47,453 nucleotides of DNA from Anaerolineales bacterium (GCA_014860745.1 JACZJC010000019.1:1-47453); one strand, 5' to 3'. Shown: positions 1 through 9,369, numbered from the stretch's first letter. Made by a program: numbers and translations. The notes: generated by a model from the sequence alone, not told the origin.

Positions 1-1757
1 CCCCCGCACCCACGCTTGGCCCGCTTTACCCGGCCAGCGCGCCAGATATTGCCAACGGCAAAATCATATACGCAGAAAAATGCGCACCCTGCCATGGCAG
101 CACCGGCCTCGGTGACGGCCAGCAAGGCAAGGAACTTCCCGTCACTGTAGCTGCATTTGCATTGCCCGAAACCGCACGCAAAGCATCACCCGCTGAATGG
201 TACATCACCGTCACACAAGGCAACCTCGACCGCTTCATGCCGCCCTTCGTCAGCCTGAGTGATCAGGAGCGCTGGGATGTTGTAGCTTACGCGCTCACCT
301 TCCAAACCACACCTGAACAGGTTGAAACGGGCAAGTCATTGTTTGCAAAAAACTGTGCAGATTGTGCCAAATTTTTCAGCAACCAGGAAATGATGTCCTC
401 CCTTTCTACGGATGAAATTGTGAAGTTGATCAAGGAAGGCGCGGGCGATATCCCTGCTTTTGGAAGTAATTTAAGCGACGAGGAAGTTTATGCCGTTGCG
501 GCCTACGTCCGCACATTGAGCTTCACGGCTCTCTCCGCGCCGGTAGTTGAATCAGTGACTGAGACTCCCGTCGCTGCTGTGGCAGGGACTCCGTCAGCCG
601 AGGCAACGCCGCTCAATGGCACAGCCCAGGCTCAAGTCACGCCCGAAGCGACTGTGGAACCCGTTATTGTCAACTCGAGCAAAATCACCGGTACCGTCGA
701 TAATCGTACTGGTGCAGACCTGCCATCTGACCAAAAGATCACCTTGCGCGGCTTCGATCACGGCACAGACCCAAGCGCCGGTCCGCAGGAAATTCTCACC
801 CTCGACGGAATCGTCAATGCTGACGGAACCTATGCATTCGAGGATTTGGAGATCATCGAAAGCCAGATCTTCCTGGCGGAAATTGAAGTGGATGGGTTGA
901 GCTACCAGAGCGAGTTTGCCGTTGTTCCCGCCGGCGCCGCTGGACTGACTTTGCCGGACATCATCGTTTATGCCACGACCGAGGATTTCAGCACATTGAA
1001 GGTCGACGCGGTTCAGATGTTCTTCGATTTTGCCACGGAAGATATTGCGCAAATCTTTACGGTTTATAACATTTCCAACACTGGCGATAAAACCATCGTC
1101 ATAAAAATGGGCGATGAGCAGAAAGTCCCATTCATTGCCTTCCCCGCAGGCTCCGAAGCGCTTGGTTATGAAGCCGGTCAGGACAGCGCAGCCTTCGTGC
1201 CCACCGCGGACGGTTTTGCCATGCCGCCCAGCGAAATACCCTACAACCTGATTGCCTTCGCTTCCATCCCAAAAGAAAAAGAAATCACCATCTCCCAGCC
1301 TGCATTGCTTTCCATCAGCGGGTTGACCCTCTTCCTGCCCGAAGGCGTGGAAGCCAAAGGCTCAGCGCTTACCGATGATGGCATTCAAACCCTTCAAACA
1401 ACGAACTTCCATGTTTATTCGGCCGACGCCGTGAATAAAGGCGATACCATCGAGTTCACGCTGACGGGCAAGCCAACGGATACGGCCGTTTCCCCGAATG
1501 TGATGCAGAATAAAAACCTGTTGATTGGCATTGGCGCGCTCGGTGTCGTGCTTATCCTCGCCGGTGTGTGGATGTTTATGCGCGACCGCAAAAAAGAGGA
1601 GGAACTTGAGGAAGAGGAGGATGAATTTGACGACACCGAATCCATCATGGATGCCATCATCGCCCTCGACGACCTGCACCGCTCCGGAAAACTCTCCGAC
1701 CAGGCCTACAAACAAAGACGCGAAGAATTGAAAAACGCGTTGATGAGAAAGGGGTAA
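1..1757 (+). CDS. Membrane-anchored c-type cytochrome, 5' partial
   Basis: The reading frame is open from base 3, so the gene begins upstream of the window. A heme-binding CAPCH motif lies at 81-95 and is followed by a class I cytochrome c-like stretch. A second cytochrome-like repeat starts near 330, but its motif at 354-368 reads CADCA: the heme-ligating His is replaced by Ala, so this copy may not bind heme. After a Thr/Pro/Val-rich linker comes a region of about 270 residues likely to be beta-rich, then one transmembrane helix (about 1504-1580), an acidic Glu/Asp run and a short C-terminal helix. The topology suggests an extracytoplasmic electron-transfer domain held by a C-terminal anchor. 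It lies directly upstream of ccmABCD, which fits a need for heme delivery. The physiological partner is unknown. Confidence 0.85.
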   Translation, partial: PAPTLGPLYPASAPDIANGKIIYAEKCAPCHGSTGLGDGQQGKELPVTVAAFALPETARKASPAEWYITVTQGNLDRFMPPFVSLSDQERWDVVAYALTFQTTPEQVETGKSLFAKNCADCAKFFSNQEMMSSLSTDEIVKLIKEGAGDIPAFGSNLSDEEVYAVAAYVRTLSFTALSAPVVESVTETPVAAVAGTPSAEATPLNGTAQAQVTPEATVEPVIVNSSKITGTVDNRTGADLPSDQKITLRGFDHGTDPSAGPQEILTLDGIVNADGTYAFEDLEIIESQIFLAEIEVDGLSYQSEFAVVPAGAAGLTLPDIIVYATTEDFSTLKVDAVQMFFDFATEDIAQIFTVYNISNTGDKTIVIKMGDEQKVPFIAFPAGSEALGYEAGQDSAAFVPTADGFAMPPSEIPYNLIAFASIPKEKEITISQPALLSISGLTLFLPEGVEAKGSALTDDGIQTLQTTNFHVYSADAVNKGDTIEFTLTGKPTDTAVSPNVMQNKNLLIGIGALGVVLILAGVWMFMRDRKKEEELEEEEDEFDDTESIMDAIIALDDLHRSGKLSDQAYKQRREELKNALMRKG

Positions 1758-1789
1758 TTTGTAATTGGTAAATTTACAATTACAAATTA
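1755..1789. repeat. AT-rich perfect inverted repeat
   Basis: Two 13-base arms, TAATTTGTAATTG at 1755-1767 and its complement at 1777-1789, flank a 9-base loop. The left arm includes the stop codon of the cytochrome gene. No T-tract follows, so it is a weak terminator candidate. It could instead stabilise or process the cytochrome-ccm transcript. Confidence 0.6.
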
Positions 1790-1799
1790 TGACCTTCCA

Positions 1800-2498
1800 A
1801 TGATCGAAACCAAAAAACTCGTCAAACGATTTGGCTTGAAAACCATCCTGCGCGGAGTGGATTTTTCGGTAGAGCCCGGTGAGTTCGTGGCCTTGCTCGG
1901 GCCGAACGGAGCGGGCAAAACCACCTTCCTGCGGATTCTCGCCTCCCTCTCCCGCCCCAGCCTGGGAAGTGTCAAAGTGGCAGGATACTCCCTTCCAAAT
2001 GAGTCTGCCCAAGTCCGTGCAAAATTGGGCGTGGTTTCACACATGCCCCTGCTCTATCCCGACCTGACAGCCGAAGAAAATTTACAATTCTATGCCCGCA
2101 TGTATGGGCTTATGGATTATCAATTAAGAATCACAAAGGTTTTGGAAATGGTCGGTCTTGAACACCGCCGCAAAGACCTTATCCGCACATTTTCACGCGG
2201 AATGCAGCAGCGTCTCGCCATCGGCCGGGCTGTCATCCATGACCCCGAAGTGATGCTCTTCGACGAGCCGTACACCGGTCTCGACCAGGATGCCTCCGAA
2301 ATGCTGGATGGTGTACTTCGCTCCGTTGCTGCCGAGGGACGCACTGTCGTCATGACCTCGCACGACCTCGCTCGCGCCGAAGATCTCGCCACCCGGTTCG
2401 ATATCCTCTCCCGCGGAGTCATTGCAGCCTCGGCAAAACGCACAGATTTTAAGAACACGAATCTGCTGGATTTTTACAAGAAAGCGCTGACGGATTAA
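1800..2498 (+). CDS. ccmA: Heme exporter ABC ATPase CcmA
   Basis: ATP-binding subunit of the CcmABCD complex, which acts in release of heme for cytochrome c maturation. The 232-residue protein has a Walker A GPNGAGKTT, an ABC signature in the form FSRGMQQR, a Walker B LFDEP and a D-loop, all in the usual order. Length matches the CcmA family (about 200-230). The start ATG lies 42 bases after the cytochrome gene. No clear Shine-Dalgarno is seen. The ABC ATPase assignment is certain. The CcmA subtype rests on the ccmB, ccmC and ccmD genes that follow. Confidence 0.92.
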   Translation: MIETKKLVKRFGLKTILRGVDFSVEPGEFVALLGPNGAGKTTFLRILASLSRPSLGSVKVAGYSLPNESAQVRAKLGVVSHMPLLYPDLTAEENLQFYARMYGLMDYQLRITKVLEMVGLEHRRKDLIRTFSRGMQQRLAIGRAVIHDPEVMLFDEPYTGLDQDASEMLDGVLRSVAAEGRTVVMTSHDLARAEDLATRFDILSRGVIAASAKRTDFKNTNLLDFYKKALTD

Positions 2499-2501
2499 CG
2501 C

Positions 2502-3230
2502 ATGAAAACCGAAACCAACACCGCCGAACATCGTCCATCGTCCATTATCTATCGTCCGTCTTTTTTCAAAGCCACCATGGCCATCGTCCAAAAAGACCTT
2601 GCCGCAGAATTGCGTTCGCGCGAACTGCTCTCCGCCATGCTGGTCTTCTCCATGCTCGTCATCCTCATCTTCAACTTTGCGCTCGAATTGGATGTTAAAG
2701 TGCGGCAATCTGTCACCGCCGGTGTCTTGTGGACCACCTTTGCTTTCGCCGGTACCCTCGGCCTCAACCGCTCGATGGCCGTGGAAAAAGACCGCGGCTG
2801 TATGGACGGTCTCCTGCTCGCGCCCGTGGATCGTTCCGCCATCTTTTTCGGCAAAGCCATCAGCAACCTCGCCTTCATGCTCATCGTCGAAGCCATCGTC
2901 CTCCCTCTTTACGCCCTGCTTTACAACGAAACCCGCATTTTTCAACCCAGTTTCCTTGGTGTGATCCTGCTCGGCTCCATCGGCTATATCGCCGTCGGCA
3001 CGCTGCTTTCTGCCATGTCCGTACAAACCCGCACGCGGGATGTACTGCTCCCGATTCTGCTGTTCCCTGTGGCGGTCCCCGTTTTGCTGGCATCCGTCAA
3101 AGCCAGCGGCGGGTTATTGAATGGCGCAACTTTTGCAGAGATCCTCGCCCCGCTCAACCTGCTCATCGTCTATGATGTGATCTTCATCGCCGTTGCCTTC
3201 ATGGTCTTTGACTTTGTCGTTGAAGAATAG
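2502..3230 (+). CDS. ccmB: Heme exporter membrane subunit CcmB
   Basis: Membrane subunit of the heme ABC exporter. The chain has six predicted hydrophobic helices and family features such as the N-terminal 'IVQKDLAAELRSRELL' segment and the AVEKDRGCMDGLLLAPVD motif between helices. It starts three bases after the ccmA stop, suggesting translational coupling. The first 25 residues are encoded by a stretch of short repeated TCGTCCA-like words (2530-2560) and are absent from typical CcmB, so ATG 2577 is an alternative start that better matches family length (about 220). Neither start has an obvious Shine-Dalgarno. Confidence 0.9.
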   Translation: MKTETNTAEHRPSSIIYRPSFFKATMAIVQKDLAAELRSRELLSAMLVFSMLVILIFNFALELDVKVRQSVTAGVLWTTFAFAGTLGLNRSMAVEKDRGCMDGLLLAPVDRSAIFFGKAISNLAFMLIVEAIVLPLYALLYNETRIFQPSFLGVILLGSIGYIAVGTLLSAMSVQTRTRDVLLPILLFPVAVPVLLASVKASGGLLNGATFAEILAPLNLLIVYDVIFIAVAFMVFDFVVEE

Positions 3231-3344
3231 AAATCTTCAAAATCTACAACCCAAAAAAATCCATTCTCAGCAAACGTTATATCAATTGAGATTTAATCGG
3301 CAATTGTAGATTTGAAATCGTAAATTTTAAAAGGAGTTCGTTCC

Positions 3345-4043
3345 ATGCAATCCAAACCAATTGCACTCACCATTCTCGATATTGTTTCCATCATCGTTCT
3401 CGGCGTTGCCACCTATCTGGCGCTCGTCTTCGCCCCCACCGAGCTGGTCATGGGGGATGTACAACGCGTCTTCTATTTCCATGTCGGCACAGCCTGGGTC
3501 GGTCTCGTTGGTTTCGTCCTTGCGGCCGTTTCAGGCATTGCCTACCTCATTACCAAGAACATGAAATGGGACCGCTTCGAAGTCGCGGCTGTTGAAGTCA
3601 GCACCATGTTCTTCTTTATCACCATCGTCCTCGGTTCCATTTGGGCGCGCCCCGCCTGGAACACCTGGTGGACCTGGGATCCCCGTCTCACGACCGCCGC
3701 TGTCACCGAACTCATCTATATCGCCTACTTCATGCTTCGTCAGGGCATCGAAGATCCCGACAAACGCGCCCGCTTTGGAGCCGTCTACGCCCTGCTTGGC
3801 GGTCTCAGTGCGCCCATCACCTTCATGGTCATCCGCCTCTTCCGCACCATCCATCCCGTTGTCATTGGGAATGCAAGCGCTGAAGCCCAGGGCGGTTTCG
3901 ATATGACCGCTGATATGCGCACCGCCTTTTTCTTCGCCCTCTTCGCCTTCACCGTCATATTCATAGACATGATGTGGCACCGCATCCGCCTCAGCAGTTT
4001 GCAGGAAAAAGTCGAAGAGCTCAAACTCAACGTCTCAATGTAA
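3345..4043 (+). CDS. ccmC: Heme exporter/handling protein CcmC
   Basis: Integral membrane protein of the heme-handling family that presents heme at the outer membrane face. It shows the tryptophan-rich WNTWWTWDPRLT motif (WWD domain) near residue 105, flanked by conserved His residues in FYFHVGTAW and in RTIHPVVIG, which are the usual heme ligands. Six transmembrane segments fit the 232-residue length. A good Shine-Dalgarno (AAGGAG) precedes the ATG. It is third in a ccmABCD run; the 114-base gap after ccmB is AT-rich with no obvious gene. Confidence 0.94.
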   Translation: MQSKPIALTILDIVSIIVLGVATYLALVFAPTELVMGDVQRVFYFHVGTAWVGLVGFVLAAVSGIAYLITKNMKWDRFEVAAVEVSTMFFFITIVLGSIWARPAWNTWWTWDPRLTTAAVTELIYIAYFMLRQGIEDPDKRARFGAVYALLGGLSAPITFMVIRLFRTIHPVVIGNASAEAQGGFDMTADMRTAFFFALFAFTVIFIDMMWHRIRLSSLQEKVEELKLNVSM

Positions 4044-4055
4044 TTGGAGTAAAAA

Positions 4056-4220
4056 ATGGAAACCTTTCCCGACACCTCAGGCTACATGATCGCAGGGTTC
4101 GTCATTGCATTCGCCACCATGGGTATTTACATCTTCAGCATCTACCTGCGAAACAGGAACCTCAAGAGTGACCTCGAAACCCTCGAATCGCTTGAGACCA
4201 AACAGTCCAAAAAGAAATAG
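4056..4220 (+). CDS. ccmD: CcmD-like small membrane protein
   Basis: A 54-residue protein. It has a short N-terminal segment, one transmembrane helix (about residues 10-31, GYMIAGFVIAFATMGIYIF) and a charged cytoplasmic tail ending in lysines. Size, topology and position right after ccmC match CcmD, which helps release apo-CcmE with heme in proteobacterial systems. It starts 12 bases after the ccmC stop with a GGAG Shine-Dalgarno. Primary sequence is poorly conserved in this family, so the call leans on context. Confidence 0.8.
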   Translation: METFPDTSGYMIAGFVIAFATMGIYIFSIYLRNRNLKSDLETLESLETKQSKKK

Positions 4221-4229
4221 CCCTTTAAG

Positions 4230-4264
4230 AAAGAGTCCGCTGTATAATATGTGCGGACTCTTTT
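4230..4264 (+). terminator. Hairpin terminator after ccmABCD
   Basis: Eleven-base arms AAAGAGTCCGC (4230-4240) and GCGGACTCTTT (4253-4263) enclose a 12-base loop and end in a short T-run. The loop contains TATAAT, so a promoter role for the next gene cannot be excluded. A GTG at 4251 sits inside this hairpin and is unlikely to be a real start. Confidence 0.65.
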
Positions 4265-4271
4265 GATTCCG

Positions 4272-5891
4272 ATGCAGAGACGCCGCTGGAAGATCGGGCT
4301 CCTTTCGATCATGATCGCCATCTCGAATATGGCGTTCATGCCTAATCTTGCGCCTGCTCCTGAACCCAATCCCCCGCCTGGCCCGGACCGCTTCTCCATC
4401 ATTGCTGTGGAATATACCGCCTACGAATGGAACCTGCTGACATGGAAGAAAAAAGAATTGGCATGTTCCGTGGTGGTTGACCACGAAGGCATGCCGTTAC
4501 CGGGGGAAGTCTACAGAGATTGTGGGGAAACCATTTATCAGAAATGGATCACCCAGCCTCCCTGCATCATCCGCGAATATAAAAATTGCGAGGGGTTCTA
4601 CGCTGTGCTTATTGACAGCCGTCGGAAGGAAAAAGAGATCGGCATGCAGCTCGCACCGGCCGGCGCATGGATATCCCTCGAAGGCTGCGAATCCGTCCCA
4701 AGCACCTCCACCAATATTTGCGAAACCCAGCCCACACTTGTCATCACAGGGCAGGAACCGCTGCCGAATGAATCGATCATTCAAATTGCAGGGACCTACA
4801 ACGGCGAGGCCTTCGATTGCGACGAAACCGACATCTGCAAATTCCGCATCCCTGAAACGGATGACGATGGCGTCACTGTGGAATTCTGGTCTTATTCAAC
4901 CTATGGAGACAGCAGCCCTGTTTTTACCGCCGAAGTCCGTGTGAAGCTGGTCGATGAAGGCGACCCGGACCAACTCTATTGGTATGTGGATGTACTCTCC
5001 TCTCAATGGCAGGGGGGTGAGGTTGCCTCCTGCTCAGACGCTTGGGGAGTATTTCCTCCCGTCGGCGGCGCTCCTGAATGGCTCTCCACACCGACACAAA
5101 GTGAAGAGCTGAGCAGCGATATTCCATATACCTATCTTGCCTCCAACCTGATCATCCAAGGCGTAGTGGATGCGAGTGCCTGCCCCGATGGCGGCATGGC
5201 TGCGGGGAATCTTGTCAATCAATGCGGTCTGGAAAAATCGCGGGATGCGGTGAAGGAATGGCAAAACCAGTTCGATGAATTGATCCTGACCACGTCGAAA
5301 GAAACCGGCGTACCGGCCCGGGTACTGAAAAATCTTTTCGCGCGTGAAAGCCAGTTTTGGCCGGGCATCTTTCAGGCGGGTGGAGACGTGGGTTTGGGGC
5401 AATTGACGGAGAACGGCGCAGACACCACCCTGTTCTGGAATCGATCCTTCTACAATCAATTCTGCCCGCTTGTGATGGATGCGAGTATTTGCGGCGCGGG
5501 TTATATGAATTTGGACGAGGCCGATCAGGCCGCCCTCCGCAGCGCGCTGGTGAGAAGTGTCAACGCCACTTGTGAAGAGTGTCCGCTCGGACTCGACCTT
5601 TCGCAGGCAGACTTTTCCATCGGGGTTTTTGCTCATACCATGATTGCAAACTGCGAACAGGCCGGGCAGGTGGTGTACAACTACACGGGTTCGTCCCCCG
5701 GCGATGCCGCCACTTACGAAGACCTTTGGAAATTCACTCTCGTCAATTACAACGCAGGCGGGGGCTGCCTTGCAGATGCCATCACCAACACCACAGGCAG
5801 GGGATTGGAACTAACCTGGGAGAATGTTTCCTCTCATCTCACCGGCGCATGTGCCGGGGCCGTCGATTACGTAAACGACATAAGCAAATAA
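4272..5891 (+). CDS. Lytic transglycosylase-like (SLT) exported protein
   Basis: A 539-residue protein starting with a basic n-region and a hydrophobic segment (signal or anchor). It then has an unrecognised, Cys-rich region of about 300 residues and a C-terminal SLT/lysozyme-like domain. The catalytic Glu is E359 in the FARESQFWPG motif, followed by GDVGLGQLT, the hallmark of soluble lytic transglycosylases, and a later NYNAGGG motif that matches the family NYN/AGP segment. It probably cleaves peptidoglycan glycan strands. ATG 4272 was chosen because the in-frame GTG at 4251 lies in the terminator loop. The N-terminal region has many Cys residues, suggesting disulfides outside the membrane. 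Its ligand is unknown. Confidence 0.78.
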   Translation: MQRRRWKIGLLSIMIAISNMAFMPNLAPAPEPNPPPGPDRFSIIAVEYTAYEWNLLTWKKKELACSVVVDHEGMPLPGEVYRDCGETIYQKWITQPPCIIREYKNCEGFYAVLIDSRRKEKEIGMQLAPAGAWISLEGCESVPSTSTNICETQPTLVITGQEPLPNESIIQIAGTYNGEAFDCDETDICKFRIPETDDDGVTVEFWSYSTYGDSSPVFTAEVRVKLVDEGDPDQLYWYVDVLSSQWQGGEVASCSDAWGVFPPVGGAPEWLSTPTQSEELSSDIPYTYLASNLIIQGVVDASACPDGGMAAGNLVNQCGLEKSRDAVKEWQNQFDELILTTSKETGVPARVLKNLFARESQFWPGIFQAGGDVGLGQLTENGADTTLFWNRSFYNQFCPLVMDASICGAGYMNLDEADQAALRSALVRSVNATCEECPLGLDLSQADFSIGVFAHTMIANCEQAGQVVYNYTGSSPGDAATYEDLWKFTLVNYNAGGGCLADAITNTTGRGLELTWENVSSHLTGACAGAVDYVNDISK

Positions 5892-5914
5892 TTCTTGCGG
5901 GAAATTCATTAAAA

Positions 5915-5950
5915 CCGTTGAAGCGTCTTCAATGGTATTTTTGTTTTTAT
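5915..5950 (+). terminator. Intrinsic terminator
   Basis: A nine-base stem (CCGTTGAAG at 5915-5923 with CTTCAATGG at 5927-5935, one G-U pair) with a three-base loop is followed by the T-rich tract TATTTTTGTTTTT. It follows the transglycosylase gene. Confidence 0.7.
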
Positions 5951-6053
5951 CCGCCTTAAGTACTGTAAGTACCTTCTACGCATATCCCTTTTGCACCCGA
6001 AAGGATATGATGGTTGCAGTCTATATTTATTGATTCTTTATCAAGGAGCAGCC

Positions 6054-7133
6054 ATGAAATTCAGGAATGTAAAAATCGTTTTTGCTGTTTTGAGTTTGTT
6101 CGCGACCCTTCTGGCCTGCACGTTTCCATCGGCCAATCAAGCGACTGAAGCTCCCGGCACGGAGGTCCCTGCCACCGAACAAGCCACGTCGGAAACTGCA
6201 CCTCCGGCCCAGCCAACCGCAATACAACATCAAACCATACCCGTGGGGCTGCCGGAGAATCAAAGCGGCCAGGCAGGCGATTTCGATTCCTCGAGCGTGC
6301 TCGAATCCAAAACCGCCATTGGGGGCGACCGTTTCACCTTTGGCCGCTTCGAGCGCCCCTTCAATGCAAATACCATGGATGTTTATTATTCCCAGCTTGA
6401 TATCGTTGATACAAAGGTTTTTCAGGATGACATCTGGATCTTTGGCAATATGACCATCAAGGATTTGACCGCCAGCAGTTCCTCCACGGAAAAATACGCC
6501 CTCGAATTGGATGTTACCCTGGATGGAAAGGGAGATTGGCTTATTGTTGCGCTCAAACCTGAATCCACCGACTGGACGGTGAACGGCGTTAAAATCTTTG
6601 AAGACGCGAACGACGATGTCGGTGATATACAGCCCATGCTCACGGATGAAAACGCAACCGAAGGAGACGGCTTTGAAAAGCTAATCTTCAGCGCTGGCGA
6701 AGGCGATGACCCTGATTCTGCATGGGTGCGCATCTCCCCAAATGACTCGAACACAGTGGAAATCGCTGTAAAGCAGTCTGTTTTGGGCTCGCCAAAAAAA
6801 TATCTCATCAATATGTGGGCGGGTACCAACCTGCTTGACCCGGCGCTCTTCGACCTCAACGACCATTTTACTCATGAACAAGCAGGTGCCGCGGACAGGG
6901 GGTTTGAATTTTTCTATCCCATCAAGGCAGTCTATGAGATCGACAACTCCTGCCGTATGGCGGTCGGTTTTCAAGCGAATGGAAGTGAGCCTGGCATTTG
7001 CCCGCTGCCACAACAGGAGCAAAGTGGAGAGCCTGTCCCGCCTGGAAGTTCCTGTCCTGAAGGCTATGTCTTATATTGCAGTCCAAACGGTTGTGTTTGT
7101 CGCGGACCTTCAACAAACAACCAATTTCCATAA
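6054..7133 (+). CDS. Hypothetical lipoprotein
   Basis: A 359-residue protein with a lipoprotein signal peptide. The lipobox LLAC places the lipidated Cys at residue 22, followed by a Thr/Pro/Glu-rich linker up to about residue 70. The rest is a probable beta-rich extracellular domain with repeated Asp-rich turns. It ends in a small Cys-rich tail (CPEGYVLYCSPNGCVC) that could form disulfides or bind a ligand. The start at ATG 6054 is supported by an AAGGAG Shine-Dalgarno seven bases upstream. No catalytic motif is recognised. It stands alone between two terminator-like hairpins. Confidence 0.85.
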   Translation: MKFRNVKIVFAVLSLFATLLACTFPSANQATEAPGTEVPATEQATSETAPPAQPTAIQHQTIPVGLPENQSGQAGDFDSSSVLESKTAIGGDRFTFGRFERPFNANTMDVYYSQLDIVDTKVFQDDIWIFGNMTIKDLTASSSSTEKYALELDVTLDGKGDWLIVALKPESTDWTVNGVKIFEDANDDVGDIQPMLTDENATEGDGFEKLIFSAGEGDDPDSAWVRISPNDSNTVEIAVKQSVLGSPKKYLINMWAGTNLLDPALFDLNDHFTHEQAGAADRGFEFFYPIKAVYEIDNSCRMAVGFQANGSEPGICPLPQQEQSGEPVPPGSSCPEGYVLYCSPNGCVCRGPSTNNQFP

Positions 7134-7203
7134 AAAAGATAATAGGATTCTGATGGGCGGGATGTAAAATCCGATTCGTTGGCACTAGCTTAATTCTCAA
7201 ATT

Positions 7204-7238
7204 ACCCAGTCTGGAAATGCTTTCAGACTGGGTTATTA
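7204..7238 (+). terminator. Hairpin, probable terminator
   Basis: Ten-base arms ACCCAGTCTG (7204-7213) and CAGACTGGGT (7224-7233) surround an inner AAA/TTT pairing and are followed by TTATTAAT. The T-tract is weak, but the position after the lipoprotein gene fits termination. Confidence 0.55.
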
Positions 7239-7362
7239 ATATTAAGGATGATTATTCGCAGGAGATAGAATTCCAGAAGCTGAATCAACTTCAAGTTACG
7301 GAGTGAAGCTTATTTACCCCTCAATTAAGGGGAAAGGAACAGGGGTCAGGAATTGAGGAGAG

Positions 7363-7368
7363 TATAAT
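7363..7368 (+). promoter_or_regulatory. -10 element TATAAT
   Basis: A perfect TATAAT lies 14 bases before the ATG at 7383, giving a predicted leader of about eight bases. No Shine-Dalgarno is present in that leader. No convincing -35 hexamer was seen. Confidence 0.45.
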
Positions 7369-7382
7369 ATCCAAACTTATAT

Positions 7383-9284
7383 ATGAGTGCCAAAATTTTT
7401 TCATCCCCCAATAAAATTAATTTTTTCGCCTGGCAGTTCCTCTGCCTGGCTGTCTCCACCGCTCTGTATATTGCAATCCTGGAAAACCGTTCACCGAATA
7501 TTCTGCGTTCATTGAGCATTTCCCTGCGCACAAGCTTTGGGGTGGTGGTTCTTCTTACCACGCTCGGTTTGTATTTGGTTTATCGGATTCCCGGTAGAAT
7601 CGGCCAGCTTGCCGGCATGGCCGCAACTCTGGCGCTGTTTGCATTGGCTCTTGCAGGGGTATGGGCTTCGGGCCATACCCAATCAATTCTGATCAGCGGG
7701 TTAATACCCGTGAGTGATGCCACAGGCTATTATATTGACGCGAATCGCATTCTATACGGCACGGATGTTTCCAATTTTTCAGCAATGCGTCCGTTATTTC
7801 CCGGGTTTCTTGCTTTCCTTTTAGGTTTAACAGAACGCAACTTGATGTCTGCTGTCGGGATTCTTACGGCTCTCGCCGGCCTGGCAGCCTACATTGCCTC
7901 AAGGGAAATTCAGAAAACACACGGTACAGAACCTGCGATCATTTTCCTGATGTCCATGTTTCTTTATTTCCGCCATCACAGCGGCACGACCCTGTCGGAA
8001 TCGCTTGCGGTGACGGTGAGTTTGTTGGGCATAGCACTGATCTGGCTGGGAAAAAACAGAAGCAGCGAGTGGATCACATTATTCGGGATCGGCGTGACGG
8101 CATTTGCCCTGAACATCCGCCCTGGAGCGATGTTTGTCCTTCCCGCCCTTCTTCTTTGGGGAGGGTGGTACTTTCGGGGAGATAAACGTTTTTCCTTCGA
8201 ATTCTTTTTAGTCGGAACGGCACTGATTACATTAGTATTTTACTTAAACAACCTCATGATAGATATCCTGGGCGGCCCGGACGGCGTTGCATTCCAAAAT
8301 TTTTCATGGGCAGTGTACGGTCTTGCCTCGGGTGGAAAGTCCTGGACGTATATCTTCGAGGCGCACCCGGAAGTATTTTTCTTGAACGCTGAGGAGCAGA
8401 ACCGCGCCATTTATAAGCTCACCATCGAATTGATCCTTCAAAACCCGGCGCTGCTGATTCAGGGCGCACTTCAATATTGGAAAATGTTCTTTTCCAATAC
8501 ATGGTACAACGCTTATTCCTTTGTAGCAGGGAATAATTACCATGTCAACGAGGTTGCGCGCTGGAGCATGTACTTCCTGTGCGGAATGGGGGTTGTGAAA
8601 TGGTGGAAGGATCGCAAAGATGAATATGCGAGTCTGGTTTTACTGGCGGCGCTCGGTGTGCTGGCATCCGTGCCCTTTGTTCCCCCAACCGATGCGTATC
8701 GTGTCCGCCTGTATGCTGCGACCATTCCATTTTTTGGTTTGCTGCCCGCCATGGGAGTTGCCTATCTTCGCGACAGATTCGGTTTTCGTCTTTTTCCAAA
8801 ATCCATGCCTGAGGCCCCGCAAATCACCTGGATGGTCCAGTTTTCGATCCTGCTCCTTGTGGCAGTTTTGACGACTCCCATCCTGATAAAGACGAACAGC
8901 CGGCCGCCTCATCTCGGATCTGAATCTTGTCCTTCCGAATTTAATATGATCACCATCCGATACGATCCCGGCACGTATGTCAATGTGGCAAGGGAAAGCA
9001 CGGTCTTTCTAGATTGGATGCCAAATTTTCATGTTAGCGATTTTCGGCAGGGTTCCCACAGCCTCGCAGATATAAATTTAATTCAAGCCATGGAGACTAT
9101 CGCCCCTCCCAGAACTCTGTTCTACGCGCTGGATATTCAGACGAATAAAGAGACGCTTGTCATTATCAGGACGGATGAATTACCCAAACCGGGTCAACTT
9201 GTGTCACTTTGTGGTCAATGGGACGATGATCCAAATGTAGCGATATATGGAGTCTTTCATGCAGACTTTATGGCTGAAAAGTGA
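7383..9284 (+). CDS. Polytopic membrane protein, GT-C glycosyltransferase-like
   Basis: A 633-residue protein with about 10-12 transmembrane helices through residue 500 and a C-terminal soluble region. After the first helices it has a loop with SDATGYYIDANRIL followed by MRPLFPGFLAFL. This matches the arrangement in GT-C (PMT/ArnT-like) mannosyl- or arabinosyltransferases that use polyprenyl-phosphate sugars, where an acidic residue in the first outer loop is catalytic. The family call is by topology and this loop, not by a strict motif. It could also be a related membrane protein without transferase activity. It appears to be a single-gene unit. Confidence 0.6.
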   Translation: MSAKIFSSPNKINFFAWQFLCLAVSTALYIAILENRSPNILRSLSISLRTSFGVVVLLTTLGLYLVYRIPGRIGQLAGMAATLALFALALAGVWASGHTQSILISGLIPVSDATGYYIDANRILYGTDVSNFSAMRPLFPGFLAFLLGLTERNLMSAVGILTALAGLAAYIASREIQKTHGTEPAIIFLMSMFLYFRHHSGTTLSESLAVTVSLLGIALIWLGKNRSSEWITLFGIGVTAFALNIRPGAMFVLPALLLWGGWYFRGDKRFSFEFFLVGTALITLVFYLNNLMIDILGGPDGVAFQNFSWAVYGLASGGKSWTYIFEAHPEVFFLNAEEQNRAIYKLTIELILQNPALLIQGALQYWKMFFSNTWYNAYSFVAGNNYHVNEVARWSMYFLCGMGVVKWWKDRKDEYASLVLLAALGVLASVPFVPPTDAYRVRLYAATIPFFGLLPAMGVAYLRDRFGFRLFPKSMPEAPQITWMVQFSILLLVAVLTTPILIKTNSRPPHLGSESCPSEFNMITIRYDPGTYVNVARESTVFLDWMPNFHVSDFRQGSHSLADINLIQAMETIAPPRTLFYALDIQTNKETLVIIRTDELPKPGQLVSLCGQWDDDPNVAIYGVFHADFMAEK

Positions 9285-9369
9285 ATAATTTCTAGTGGAA
9301 TCGATGATTATTTCCTGAAATAATCGCATTTGCCGCCTTTCCTTAAAAAAATACCCTCAAAAAAACACA

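Noticed and set aside
4251-4271. GTG start for the transglycosylase gene
   Set aside because: The GTG lies in the loop of the ccm terminator hairpin; ATG 4272 is the better start.
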